A stretch of 64,000 nt of DNA from Candidatus Saccharimonadota bacterium (GTDB lineage Bacteria; Patescibacteriota; Saccharimonadia; Saccharimonadales; Saccharimonadaceae). Under the pieces are notes generated by a model. It had not been told where the DNA came from. It searched no databases and was given only the letters and a program-made list of their open reading frames with translations. The first letter of the stretch is position 1. Each line of letters begins with the position of its first letter. The position numbers were made by a program, and so were the translations under genes. Shown in pieces: positions 33,758-41,680 of the stretch. The stretch lies in assembly GCA_017531585.1 (NCBI GenBank), contig JAFXKT010000001.1:186001-250000 (forward strand), written 5' to 3'.

Positions 33758-34126
33758 TCCAATACCTAGCGAACTATTAGACAAAGCGTTTGACGAGAAA
33801 CCATCCTTTGACTCGTCGATATGCTTTTTGGCGGTATCTAGATCTTTTAGATACAGGTCAAGCTGTTCTTCATTGATAGGTCCGTCATCATCGAATTCTG
33901 GCTTTGCAGTCCTATCTTCACTGTTTCCTTCATCTTCGGACATGTAGCCAGGACGAGAGCGATCAAGATAGACGTCGCCAGTTTTTCGGTAGATATACAA
34001 GCTGATCGATGTAGTTACAATTGCAGCTACTACACAGACGCCTGTAAGAATCAAGAGATTACGACCACCGCTTTTCAAAAACGGCTCTTCGTCTTTTTCT
34101 TTCTTTTCTCTATTTTTTAGTATCAT
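33752..34126 (-). CDS. Small single-pass membrane protein
   Basis: 124 residues. A Lys/Glu-rich N terminus (about 1-22) precedes one membrane segment (about 27-47); the rest is acidic and exposed, with 'RPGYMSEDE' and a Ser/Asn-rich end. It overlaps the upstream gene by 17 bases and is preceded by AAAGGAG, so the two form a translationally coupled pair. Function unknown. Confidence 0.7.
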   Translation of the reverse strand: MILKNREKKEKDEEPFLKSGGRNLLILTGVCVVAAIVTTSISLYIYRKTGDVYLDRSRPGYMSEDEGNSEDRTAKPEFDDDGPINEEQLDLYLKDLDTAKKHIDESKDGFSSNALSNSSLGIGK

Positions 34127-34730
34127 AGAGCTCCTTTAGATAAGATTCGACAGATTTGCGATGCTCGTCAATAGTAGCACGTAGGCGTTGCACGCTTTTG
34201 TTCACTTCGGCGCGCTCTTCACGAACATAGACTAGTTGATTATAGAAATCTTCTGGCTTTTCCTTACAATTGATTGCGATTAGTTTTTCAAGTTCTTTCG
34301 AATAAGTGATAAATTCGTTTTTGAAGTATTCGCGCTCACTAGCAAAGCTGGTCTGTTGTTCGCTAAGTTCAGCCTTGGCCATATTGTTTTTGACGAGACG
34401 TAGGTTTAGATTCTGCATCAAGTTTGTAGAAACAATTTCAAACTGCGCGCCAAGATAAACACGGTTTCTGGAATCCTCTTTCTGCACGCGTTCGAGCTGA
34501 AGCTTGATGCTAGAGCAGTTCTGGGAGATACGGTTATAGATTTCTTCTTTTTCAAGCTCCTCAGAGACTTGATCACCTTCACTAGTAGCCAAATTATTCT
34601 TAGAGTTTTCGTCTGGCTTCTCTTCTACTGATTCGTTAGTCGCAAAAGCTTTAAATTGATAGCTAAAAGAGGCGAGCGAAGATACTGCCAAAAACGCCAT
34701 AAAAACTAGTAGCCATCTGCGTGCTTTCAT
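34110..34730 (-). CDS. Membrane-anchored coiled-coil protein
   Basis: 206 residues. A basic start (MKARRW) and a hydrophobic stretch (about 6-22) ending near 'FAT' act as signal peptide or anchor. The mature part is almost entirely helical: a Glu/Lys-rich stretch (35-60) followed by heptad-like coiled coils (about 65-205) with one conserved-looking Cys pair. It resembles periplasmic or surface coiled-coil proteins. The pair with the next gene suggests a small envelope complex; function unknown. Confidence 0.72.
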   Translation of the reverse strand: MKARRWLLVFMAFLAVSSLASFSYQFKAFATNESVEEKPDENSKNNLATSEGDQVSEELEKEEIYNRISQNCSSIKLQLERVQKEDSRNRVYLGAQFEIVSTNLMQNLNLRLVKNNMAKAELSEQQTSFASEREYFKNEFITYSKELEKLIAINCKEKPEDFYNQLVYVREERAEVNKSVQRLRATIDEHRKSVESYLKELYDTKK

Positions 34731-34737
34731 AATGTTT

Positions 34738-34746
34738 ATTTTATCA
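34738..34746 (-). promoter_or_regulatory. Extended -10 (TGA-TAAAAT), leaderless start
   Basis: 7 bases to the ATG at 34730. Confidence 0.55.
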
Positions 34747-34773
34747 TGCTAAGACTCATGATTTTATAGAGCA

Positions 34774-34803
34774 CACAAAAATCCCCTCGTTTTTGAGGGG
34801 ATT
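34774..34803 (-). terminator. Terminator of aspS
   Basis: ATCCCCTC with GAGGGGAT; T5 follows on the minus strand right after the aspS stop at 34809. Confidence 0.85.
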
Positions 34804-34808
34804 TGTTT

Positions 34809-36581
34809 TTAGTTAAGATCGATTTCTTCTTTGGCGATTTCGATGCTCAATTCTTTGAGCTGATAATCGTCGACAGTCGATGGAGAATCCATCATTAGAT
34901 CCATACCGGAGCCATTCTTTGGGAAGGCGACAATTTCGCGAATATTGTCGAAGTTCTCGAGCTCCATGAACATACGGTCGATACCGTATGCACAACCTGC
35001 GTGTGGCGGAGCGCCATACTTGAAGGCGTTTAGCATGCCACCGAAGCGAGATTCGACATATTTCTTGTCGTAACCAAGAATACCAAAGACTTCGTACATG
35101 ACATCTGGGTTGTGGTTGCGAACTGCACCAGAGCAGATTTCGTAACCGTTCATAACCATATCGTACTGGTCAGCAACGATGGCTAGGCGTTCTTCGTCAG
35201 TCTTTGCAGCGCGGAGAGCTTCTAGGCCACCTTTTGGCATCGAGAATGGGTTATGACCAAAGTCGAGCTTCTTGTTCTTGTCGTCCCACTCGTAGAATGG
35301 GAAGTCGACGATCCAGCAGAGAGCAACTACGTTTGGATCCTTGAGACCAAAGTGATCTGCGAAGGAGATACGTAGTGCGCCAAGAACCTTATTAACCTTA
35401 TCACGCTTGTCTGCACCGAAGAAGACAGCATCGCCAGCCTTGGCGCCAGTTTTCTTCGTAATAGCGTCGAGCTCTTTTTCGCTCATGAACTTAGCGATTG
35501 GAGACTTAATGCCTTCGTCGGTATAAGTTAGGTAGGCTAGACCACCTGCACCAAGCTTACGAGCCTGTTCAGTAAAGTTGTCGATTTGCTTGCGAGATAG
35601 ATCTGCGCCGCCCTTAACGCAGATAGCTTTGACGCATTCTGCCTTTGCAAAGACGGAGAATTCCGTACCCTTCAACTCTTCAGTGAGCTCGATGAGCTCC
35701 ATACCGTAGCGAAGATCTGGCTTGTCGCAGCCATATTTCTCCATAGATTCCTGATATGGAATGCGTGGAATATCTTCAGATAGAAGTTTCTTGCCTGCAA
35801 AATCTTTGACTAAACCCTTGATAAGAGGTTCCATTTCCTTGCGAACAACTTCACCATCGTCAACGAAAGCCATCTCGCAGTCGAGCTGATAGAATTCGCC
35901 ATAAAGACGGTCTGCACGTGGGTCCTCATCGCGGAAACATGGCGCAATCTGATAGTAGCGAGGAATACCGCCAACCATCAAAAGCTGTTTGAACTGCTGT
36001 GGAGCCTGAGGCAAAGCATAGAACTTGCCTGGATGCAAACGAGATGGAATTAGGAAGTCGCGAGCGCCTTCTGGGCTAGAGTTTGCCAAGATTGGAGTTG
36101 TAACTTCGATAAATTCGTGTTCGTGCATATACTCACGCATGAAACGATAGTATTCAGAGCGGCGAGTAATACGCTTTTGCATGCTTGGGCGGCGTAGATC
36201 CAAGTAGCGATACTTAAGACGTAGATCTTCGCCAGTTTGCTGGCCTTCGTCATGAACGTTTACTGGGAGAGCTTCACTCTTGTTGAGGAGTTCCATATCT
36301 TCAACTACAACCTCGATGTCGCCAGTTGGGATGTTTGGATTTTCGAGGCCGGCACCGCGTTTGCGAACCGTACCTGTAGCTTTGATGACATATTCGTCAC
36401 GAAGACTTTCTGCAAGTTTGAACGCATTAGCGGTATTCGGATCAATAACGAGCTGGATAATGCCAGTGTGATCGCGAAGGTCAATAAAAATAAGACCGCC
36501 ATGATCGCGGCGAGAATTTACCCAGCCGGCCAAGTTAACTTTTCCGGATTTGCTGTTTAATTCTTTCGCTAATGTTCTCAT
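34809..36581 (-). CDS. aspS: Aspartyl-tRNA synthetase, bacterial GAD-domain type, non-discriminating features
   Basis: 590 residues from the ATG at 36581; an ATG at 36587 is in frame but lies only 2 bases behind the -10. The OB-fold anticodon domain (1-105) has 'GWVNSRRDHGG', class II motifs follow ('RYLDLRR', 'QAPQQFKQLLMVGGIPRYYQIAPCFRDED', 'GAPPHAGCAYGIDR'), and an inserted GAD domain lies between about 285 and 415, which marks the bacterial type. The His in 'RDHGG' is the residue found in non-discriminating enzymes that also charge tRNA-Asn; discriminating ones usually have Leu there. It would supply Asp-tRNA-Asn to GatCAB. Confidence 0.96.
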   Translation of the reverse strand: MRTLAKELNSKSGKVNLAGWVNSRRDHGGLIFIDLRDHTGIIQLVIDPNTANAFKLAESLRDEYVIKATGTVRKRGAGLENPNIPTGDIEVVVEDMELLNKSEALPVNVHDEGQQTGEDLRLKYRYLDLRRPSMQKRITRRSEYYRFMREYMHEHEFIEVTTPILANSSPEGARDFLIPSRLHPGKFYALPQAPQQFKQLLMVGGIPRYYQIAPCFRDEDPRADRLYGEFYQLDCEMAFVDDGEVVRKEMEPLIKGLVKDFAGKKLLSEDIPRIPYQESMEKYGCDKPDLRYGMELIELTEELKGTEFSVFAKAECVKAICVKGGADLSRKQIDNFTEQARKLGAGGLAYLTYTDEGIKSPIAKFMSEKELDAITKKTGAKAGDAVFFGADKRDKVNKVLGALRISFADHFGLKDPNVVALCWIVDFPFYEWDDKNKKLDFGHNPFSMPKGGLEALRAAKTDEERLAIVADQYDMVMNGYEICSGAVRNHNPDVMYEVFGILGYDKKYVESRFGGMLNAFKYGAPPHAGCAYGIDRMFMELENFDNIREIVAFPKNGSGMDLMMDSPSTVDDYQLKELSIEIAKEEIDLN

Positions 36582-36589
36582 AATCATAT

Positions 36590-36598
36590 ATTATAACA
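36590..36598 (-). promoter_or_regulatory. Extended -10 (TGT-TATAAT) of aspS
   Basis: 8 bases to the ATG at 36581. The outer arm of the neighbouring palindrome begins at its edge. Confidence 0.55.
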
Positions 36599-36687
36599 TA
36601 ATTCGACCAGGGGTAGTACCCTTATATCTTCAGACAAAGAACAGTCTGAAAAAATATAAGGGTACTACCCCCCTCGGGAGAATTATG
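36597..36687. repeat. 91-base imperfect palindrome upstream of aspS
   Basis: Arms: CATAATTC/GAATTATG (36597-36604, 36680-36687), an 18-bp perfect inner stem GGGGTAGTACCCTTATAT with its complement (36610-36627, 36654-36671), and TTCAGAC/GTCTGAA (36629-36635, 36644-36650) with an 8-base loop. It fills the gap between the stop at 36712 and the aspS promoter. It could be a MITE-like element or a strong terminator; no direct repeats or transposase are seen. Confidence 0.75.
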
Positions 36688-36711
36688 TTGAATCTCAGAA
36701 TATTAGAGACG

Positions 36712-37242
36712 CTATTTCTTCTTCGCAAAACTAGGAAGCGAAGCAACGAGCAGGATAACATAAAGACAGCTCATTCCTAGCAAGATACCTATCACCTCAC
36801 TTACAGGAGAAATACCTGCGCCAGACACCAAACTATGGACAAATATTACACCGCACACGACTAGAGGAAATACTAGCGAGTCACGAACAACATACTCTCT
36901 TTTCAGTTTTATATTTAAAAGCCGTGCGAGAGCAACAAGAATAATCATCAAAACAATTGCTAGATAATCATCCATTGTTTCGAAAGCAAACGGCATATAG
37001 TACCCCAAAAACGATGCAATTACTAAGCTAGAGCAAGCCGAAGTTCTACTTGTTCCACATAATGAAGGCAGAAAACTTAAACACAGCAGAATAATTGTTA
37101 CCCCGGCCAAAAATAGATATAGGTTCGGAGAAGCAGTCAAGATTTTATCCAAAAACAGCAAAAAAGCGCTCAAGATAACAAGGATAATCGATGCGATCCT
37201 TTTATTGCTGTTTTCGTTTTTTTGTTTTTTCTTATCGCTCAT
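36712..37242 (-). CDS. Multi-pass membrane protein of unknown function
   Basis: 176 residues with five hydrophobic segments: about 14-31, 35-55, 65-78, 87-103 and 115-170 (the last probably two). The N terminus is Lys/Asn-rich and cytoplasmic. No motif recognised. The ATG lies 6 bases after TAGCAT, a weak -10. Confidence 0.65.
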   Translation of the reverse strand: MSDKKKQKNENSNKRIASIILVILSAFLLFLDKILTASPNLYLFLAGVTIILLCLSFLPSLCGTSRTSACSSLVIASFLGYYMPFAFETMDDYLAIVLMIILVALARLLNIKLKREYVVRDSLVFPLVVCGVIFVHSLVSGAGISPVSEVIGILLGMSCLYVILLVASLPSFAKKK

Positions 37243-37254
37243 GCTTTTATGCTA

Positions 37255-37283
37255 AGAAAAATCCCCACTTTTTTCAAGCGGGG
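37255..37283 (-). terminator. Terminator of smpB
   Basis: On the minus strand CCCCGCTT pairs with AAGTGGGG (one G-U) and T5 follows. Confidence 0.8.
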
Positions 37284-37350
37284 TCCTTTCGAGAAAAGTG
37301 GTTTTTATTTCGAATATAGATACAAATACTGAATTCCCGTCACTTGCGGA

Positions 37351-37770
37351 TTAGAAGCGTTTGCCTTCGCGGTCGAGGTCGCGACCCTTGATGGTCTGGC
37401 GCTTATCAAAAGCCTTTTTACCCTTACCAATAGCAATAGCTAGCTTAATGTGGCGCTTGAACGGATAAAGCTCAACAGGAACAATAGTTGAACCTTCTTT
37501 CTTTTCGCGCTCAAGGCCAGCAATCTGCTTCTTTGTAGCAAGAAGCTTAATTCTCTCGACAGTATCAGAACCAAGCGTAAGATTAAGAAGCCAAAGTTCG
37601 TGGTTACGAATCGTGACATAGGTGCCCTTGAGCTGAGCATGGCGATCGCGAACTAGGCGAACCTGCGGACCAGTCAAAACCATACCCACCTCGAGTTTTT
37701 CGCCGAGTTGGTAGTCGAAATGGGCGCGTCGGTTTACGACGGTCGTAGCCGGTTTCTTAACCTTTTTCAT
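37351..37770 (-). CDS. smpB: SsrA-binding protein SmpB
   Basis: 139 residues from the ATG at 37770. The longer frame from 37884 would include the extended -10, so it is rejected. Typical features: 'VVNRRAHFDYQLGEKLEVGMVLTG' near the start, 'LLNLTL', 'RIKLLATKKQI', 'TIVPVELYPFKRHIKLAIAIGKGKK' and the basic C-terminal tail with 'KRQTIKGRDLDRE'. It carries tmRNA to stalled ribosomes; the tail mimics mRNA in the entry channel. No tmRNA gene is seen in the window. It has its own promoter and terminator. Confidence 0.96.
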   Translation of the reverse strand: MKKVKKPATTVVNRRAHFDYQLGEKLEVGMVLTGPQVRLVRDRHAQLKGTYVTIRNHELWLLNLTLGSDTVERIKLLATKKQIAGLEREKKEGSTIVPVELYPFKRHIKLAIAIGKGKKAFDKRQTIKGRDLDREGKRF

Positions 37771-37777
37771 AAGGTAT

Positions 37778-37786
37778 ATTTTAGCA
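37778..37786 (-). promoter_or_regulatory. Extended -10 (TGC-TAAAAT), leaderless start of smpB
   Basis: 7 bases to the ATG at 37770; this position decides the start. Confidence 0.6.
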
Positions 37787-37796
37787 CATTTAAGAG

Positions 37797-37825
37797 AGAA
37801 AAATCCCCGGCCTAAGGCGCGGGGA
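37797..37825 (-). terminator. Terminator of the gene at 37835
   Basis: CCCCGCGCC/GGCCGGGG stem with one bulge around TTA, followed on the minus strand by ATTTTTC. Confidence 0.75.
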
Positions 37826-37834
37826 TAAATGAGA

Positions 37835-38455
37835 TTAAATATCGTTTCTCTCACGGTTTTTTCTCGTCTTCCAGATAGGCTCAAACTTATCGGGGTGCAT
37901 GAGAAGCAAATCTGCCTGCGTAGCCGGATGAGTCAGATCATAGATCGTCATCAAGATAAAGAATCCAGCGGCAAAGAAGAATACTCCCCAGAGGCCCAGA
38001 TTAGGTTTGAAGGTTTCCGGATGCTGAATCGTGAAGATAATCTGCGGCAGTCCAAGCCCTGCAATCAGCCAGAAACTAACGAAGTAGCCACAGACATCAT
38101 GCGCAATCTTTGTCGGACTATACTTGGAACCAACAGGATATCTTGAGATATCGACCTGATGAATCACAAAAGCCAAAACCGCAAAGACGATTCCCGTAAG
38201 CAGCCAGTAGGCACTGCCGTACGCATCGATATGCTCGAAGTGGACTGGATTATCTGCATGGAGACGAATAAAAGTCACAACCGCGATACCTAGCATAAAA
38301 TCGCCAGGCATAAACATGCGGCTCTGACCTTTGCCAAGGTGAACCTTTCTGGATTCGAATACAGCTGCCACTGCAAACATTGTTCCAGGCCAGAAAAGCC
38401 AATACAATGCGAGCAGCAGATACGGATGAGATGAGAGAGTTCTGATGATGGTCAT
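37835..38455 (-). CDS. Multi-pass membrane protein of unknown function
   Basis: 206 residues. Hydrophobic segments near 8-30, 52-66, 82-102, 122-145 and 152-172. The C-terminal 30 residues are polar and cytoplasmic with 'HPDKFEPIW'. Several His and Asp residues lie in the loops ('HEHIDAYG'-type region, 'IHQVDIS'). It has an extended -10 (TGG-TATAAT, 38517-38525) about 60 bases upstream and a very strong AAGGAGGT, and its codon choice seems richer in CTG and ATC than neighbours, so recent acquisition is possible. No family recognised. Confidence 0.7.
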   Translation of the reverse strand: MTIIRTLSSHPYLLLALYWLFWPGTMFAVAAVFESRKVHLGKGQSRMFMPGDFMLGIAVVTFIRLHADNPVHFEHIDAYGSAYWLLTGIVFAVLAFVIHQVDISRYPVGSKYSPTKIAHDVCGYFVSFWLIAGLGLPQIIFTIQHPETFKPNLGLWGVFFFAAGFFILMTIYDLTHPATQADLLLMHPDKFEPIWKTRKNRERNDI

Positions 38456-38546
38456 ATTATCTACCTCCTTGTAGTGACCAAAACGATATTTTGTGAAGGT
38501 GCCAAAAATATAGTATATTATACCACAAAATGGCTATTTAGTCAAT

Positions 38547-39338
38547 TTAAGGGAGTTCCTTGCGAATCTCTTTCTCTAGTCTTGCATTGTAGCGCTTTTC
38601 GAAGAATTTATACTTCTCTGCACCAAGCGTTTTGTAACTCTCTTTCGCAAGCTCGTTTTTAAGCTTCTCTACCTTTGTATGCCAGGTCGAAGCGTAGTGA
38701 TGAATCGCAATCGTATTGTTCGTGACATGGAGTTCGCCCGTCATGTAGTGCTTAGGGCAAAAATAATCCGAAGCCAAAGTTAGCAAATCGTCGTTATAAT
38801 TCCTGGTTTGACCATCAAGTTCTAGGCCAAAAATATCTTTTGCATAGACCGATGGACTATGAACGGTTTTTAGGAAAGTATCCGTGCTGATCTTTTGTTC
38901 TATGTCCGCAAGCTCGTAGCGTTTCAAAATCTTTTCAATCCAAGGCGAATGAGCCTTGGCGCCAAAAGCAGCCGTCGTGAACCAAAAATCTGACTCCCAG
39001 CAAGCGAAGGCGTTAAAATCTGTCAGCTTCTTTGCTCCGCCTGGCAAAGCAATTTCGGTATCTAGTGGTTTCAATAGCTCGATATCCGTATCAAGATAAA
39101 TGCCGCCCTCGTCATACATAACAATCATACGAATTACATCTGCAGCGAGCGCCCAACGTTTCTCGTCCAAGGCTTTTTGGACAAGAGGATATTTGGTAAT
39201 ATCTACATTTTTCTCGGACCAATGATGAATCGCAAAACCAGGGTTCATCTTTTGCCAGCCCTCGATGTATTTCTGGTCGCTCTCTGGCAAAGGCGCGTCG
39301 CCAAGCCAGACATAGTGGATCTTTTTAGGAATCGACAT
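38547..39338 (-). CDS. DXD-type glycosyltransferase (OCH1/GT32-like)
   Basis: 263 residues. The start 'IPKKIHYVWLGDAPLPE' and the core 'RMIVMYDEGGIYLDTDIELL' (DXD near 99-101) are those of the Gly_transf_sug family, capsular polysaccharide and mannosyltransferase-like enzymes that use nucleotide sugars and a divalent metal. A later 'AIHHYASTWH' matches the family's His-x-x-x-S-W end. No membrane segment. Stands alone between a membrane protein gene and a divergent GT4 gene. Confidence 0.9.
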   Translation of the reverse strand: MSIPKKIHYVWLGDAPLPESDQKYIEGWQKMNPGFAIHHWSEKNVDITKYPLVQKALDEKRWALAADVIRMIVMYDEGGIYLDTDIELLKPLDTEIALPGGAKKLTDFNAFACWESDFWFTTAAFGAKAHSPWIEKILKRYELADIEQKISTDTFLKTVHSPSVYAKDIFGLELDGQTRNYNDDLLTLASDYFCPKHYMTGELHVTNNTIAIHHYASTWHTKVEKLKNELAKESYKTLGAEKYKFFEKRYNARLEKEIRKELP

Positions 39339-39377
39339 TCTATCTAAAGTTTAGCACGCTTAAGGGTAAAGCGACTG

Positions 39378-39386
39378 TGGTAAAAT
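39378..39386 (+). promoter_or_regulatory. Extended -10 (TGG-TAAAAT), leaderless start
   Basis: 7 bases to the ATG at 39394. Confidence 0.6.
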
Positions 39387-39393
39387 TAACTTA

Positions 39394-40656
39394 ATGAAAG
39401 TTGTTATCTCTACAGACCTATACTACCCGATGATTAACGGGGTCGCGCAATTTTCTAGGAATCTTGCCGGCGGTCTGCAAAAACGCGGACACGACGTTGT
39501 CGTGCTAGCACCAAGCATTACTGGGGACTACGAAATTGAACGCGACGAAGAATATGGTTTTCGTGTCGTACGCCTTAGCTCCAGAAAGCTTATTTTCTAT
39601 CCAGACCAGATTAATAATATTCCAGAAGCCAAGGAATTCTTGGGCGTCAAGATGCCTCAGATTTTCTACAAAAACGGCCTTCGTGTCAGCTTTACGCCTG
39701 GCGCAGAAATTCGCAACTTCCTTGATAGCTTCCAGCCAGACATTATCCATGATCAGACGCCTGGCCCTGTTGCACTATCTGTCTTCCGCTATGCAAAGAA
39801 GCATGATATCCCACTAGTTTCCACCGATCACGCATATCCAGATAACTTCACGCAGCAGCTCCATCTGCCACATTTCGCGAAGAAGCCAATCGATTCTGTC
39901 ATGAACAAGTATTTTGTTAGCTTCTTGAAGCGCAGCGAGTACGGCACAATGCCTACCGAGCAGGCCGTTTCGGATTTGATTCCGCGAAAGAAAAAGCACT
40001 TCAAGGTGCCAGTAGAAGCTCTCAGCAACGGTATTGATTTATCCCGTTTTAGGACCGGTAGGGCCAAGAACGATATTTATGAACGCTTTGATATTCCAAA
40101 GAATAAACCAATCGTTCTTTATGTTGGCCGTATCGACCCAGAAAAGAGCCTAGACGTTCTTGTTAAGGCTTTCACAAAAGTCCACAAGAAGAATCCAAAT
40201 GCAGAACTCGTAATGGTTGGTGATGGCGCTTCCAGAAATGACCTCGAACTTCTTGCCGAAAAAGAAGGAACAAAAAACCACGTTCACTTCCTTGGTCGCG
40301 TGATTGGCGAAGATTTGCCACAGATTTACCGCACAGGAACCGTGTTCGCCATTACATCAAAGACCGAAACTCAAAGTATTGTTTTGATGGAAGCCCTCGC
40401 TAGCGGCGTTCCTGCCGTAGCGGTTCGCGCGGGCGCAATCCCAGAGCTCGTCAAGAACGGAAAGACAGGCTATCTCTGCAATGCCGACGATGTCGATGCT
40501 GTCGCTCGCAATATTCTAAAGATTCTCGGAAACGAAGCCCTAAGAGATAAACTATCCAAGAACGCGCTCGAGCATATCAAAAAGCACGATATTAGCTACA
40601 CTTTGCAGCGCTTCGAGGAAATCTACCAAGAAGTATTAGACAATAGAAAGATTTAA
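39394..40656 (+). CDS. Family 4 glycosyltransferase
   Basis: 420 residues. N-terminal domain: 'YPMINGVAQFSRNLAGGLQKRGHDVVVLAP' is the acceptor-side GT4 pattern seen in phosphatidylinositol mannosyltransferase and diacylglycerol glucosyltransferase types. C-terminal domain: 'VLYVGRIDPEKSLDVLVKAF' near 225-245 and the retaining-enzyme 'SIVLMEALASGVPAVAVRAGAIPEL' near 330-350. It may glycosylate a membrane lipid, making it a candidate for glycolipid synthesis. Its stop overlaps that of the convergent hydrolase by 4 bases. Confidence 0.92.
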   Translation: MKVVISTDLYYPMINGVAQFSRNLAGGLQKRGHDVVVLAPSITGDYEIERDEEYGFRVVRLSSRKLIFYPDQINNIPEAKEFLGVKMPQIFYKNGLRVSFTPGAEIRNFLDSFQPDIIHDQTPGPVALSVFRYAKKHDIPLVSTDHAYPDNFTQQLHLPHFAKKPIDSVMNKYFVSFLKRSEYGTMPTEQAVSDLIPRKKKHFKVPVEALSNGIDLSRFRTGRAKNDIYERFDIPKNKPIVLYVGRIDPEKSLDVLVKAFTKVHKKNPNAELVMVGDGASRNDLELLAEKEGTKNHVHFLGRVIGEDLPQIYRTGTVFAITSKTETQSIVLMEALASGVPAVAVRAGAIPELVKNGKTGYLCNADDVDAVARNILKILGNEALRDKLSKNALEHIKKHDISYTLQRFEEIYQEVLDNRKI

Positions 40657-41423
40657 GACTTTTTATCCAAGAACTGCGTAATAACTTGCGCAGTTTTTTG
40701 CGGGAATTCGTAATTTAGTAGGTGACCAGTTTTCTTGATAACCTTAAGGGTAGCGTTCGGACAGTTAGCAATATTCTTTTTGACGTTTTTGACCTTCGTT
40801 AGGCGGTCATGATCGCCCATACAATACAAAACCTTGCGATTCTTTGGGCAGATTGTCTGCTCGGACATCGAAAGCTGGACATCATTCATTAGCGAACGAG
40901 TTGAAGTAAACTCGCCAGAGTACATATAGTGCTGTTCGTCGATATATTTTTGCCTTGTGCGGTCGTAAGTCAAAATATGCGAGATCCAAAACGACACAAA
41001 GCGACTCTTCATGAGGCGATATCTAGAATGACCAGAAAGAAGCTTTAGGCTACGAAGGAATATTTTAGCTAGACGATTGCTTCGTTTTTGGCCCTTCTCC
41101 GTGCGAATAATTGGCGCCAAGAAAACTGCCGTTTTTGAACAATCTTCGGGGTAAGCTTCGAGATAATGAGAAACAATAATTGAACCCATGGAATGACCAA
41201 GAATGATAGGCTTTGTTTCGAATTTCTGTTTCTCCACGTATTCATGAAGCCAGTTCGCGTAACCCTTGAGGCTCTGATCCCTTAAAGCCTGTTCGATGCC
41301 ATAGCCTGGCAAATCCGGAACATAAGTCTCGTAGCCAGCCTCTTGAAGGCATTCGGCCAGCTCAAGCAAGCCATGATGATCGCCACGAAGACCGTGAATT
41401 AAGATAATTGCTGGCTTTTTCAT
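40653..41423 (-). CDS. Alpha/beta hydrolase
   Basis: 256 residues. Oxyanion region 'ILIHGLRGDHHG' (near 7-18), nucleophile elbow 'GHSMGS' (Ser near 95), acidic 'GDHDRLT' (near 207) and His in 'KTGHLLNYE' (near 236) form the full triad. Esterase, lipase or peptidase are possible; the cap domain with basic residues gives no hint. Third gene of the dus-glutaredoxin-hydrolase operon, 4-base overlap with the gene before. Confidence 0.88.
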   Translation of the reverse strand: MKKPAIILIHGLRGDHHGLLELAECLQEAGYETYVPDLPGYGIEQALRDQSLKGYANWLHEYVEKQKFETKPIILGHSMGSIIVSHYLEAYPEDCSKTAVFLAPIIRTEKGQKRSNRLAKIFLRSLKLLSGHSRYRLMKSRFVSFWISHILTYDRTRQKYIDEQHYMYSGEFTSTRSLMNDVQLSMSEQTICPKNRKVLYCMGDHDRLTKVKNVKKNIANCPNATLKVIKKTGHLLNYEFPQKTAQVITQFLDKKS

Positions 41424-41665
41424 TTTGTAAGCCCTTTTAAAGCGCGCTTGATCGCTGGACGATTAAAGCCCTCGATCGCTTCGTCGCCAATTAAAGTAAG
41501 CGGCACAGAAGAAACCGTACGGCCAAGTTTTTTCTCGATTTTTGCACGAAGTTTTTCGTCGCTCATGTCGTATTCTTTAAAATCGATGTCTTTTTTCTCC
41601 AGCCAATCCATCAACGCATGACAGAATACGCAACTTGGAGTCGTACAAACAATAAGCTTTGTCAT
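41420..41665 (-). CDS. Glutaredoxin-like redox protein (NrdH/Grx type)
   Basis: 81 residues, the usual size. Redox motif C12-V-F-C15, a cis-Pro in 'SSVPLTLIGD' and 'IEGFNRPAIKRAL' match the glutaredoxin/NrdH fold. It would transfer electrons to disulfides, for example in ribonucleotide reductase. It is flanked within a few bases by dus and the hydrolase. Confidence 0.9.
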   Translation of the reverse strand: MTKLIVCTTPSCVFCHALMDWLEKKDIDFKEYDMSDEKLRAKIEKKLGRTVSSVPLTLIGDEAIEGFNRPAIKRALKGLTK

Positions 41666-41680
41666 ATTACCTTTATTGTA

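Noticed and set aside
37771..37884. 38-residue extension of SmpB
   Set aside because: It would include the -10 at 37778-37783; SmpB proteins start at the MKKVKK-like position.
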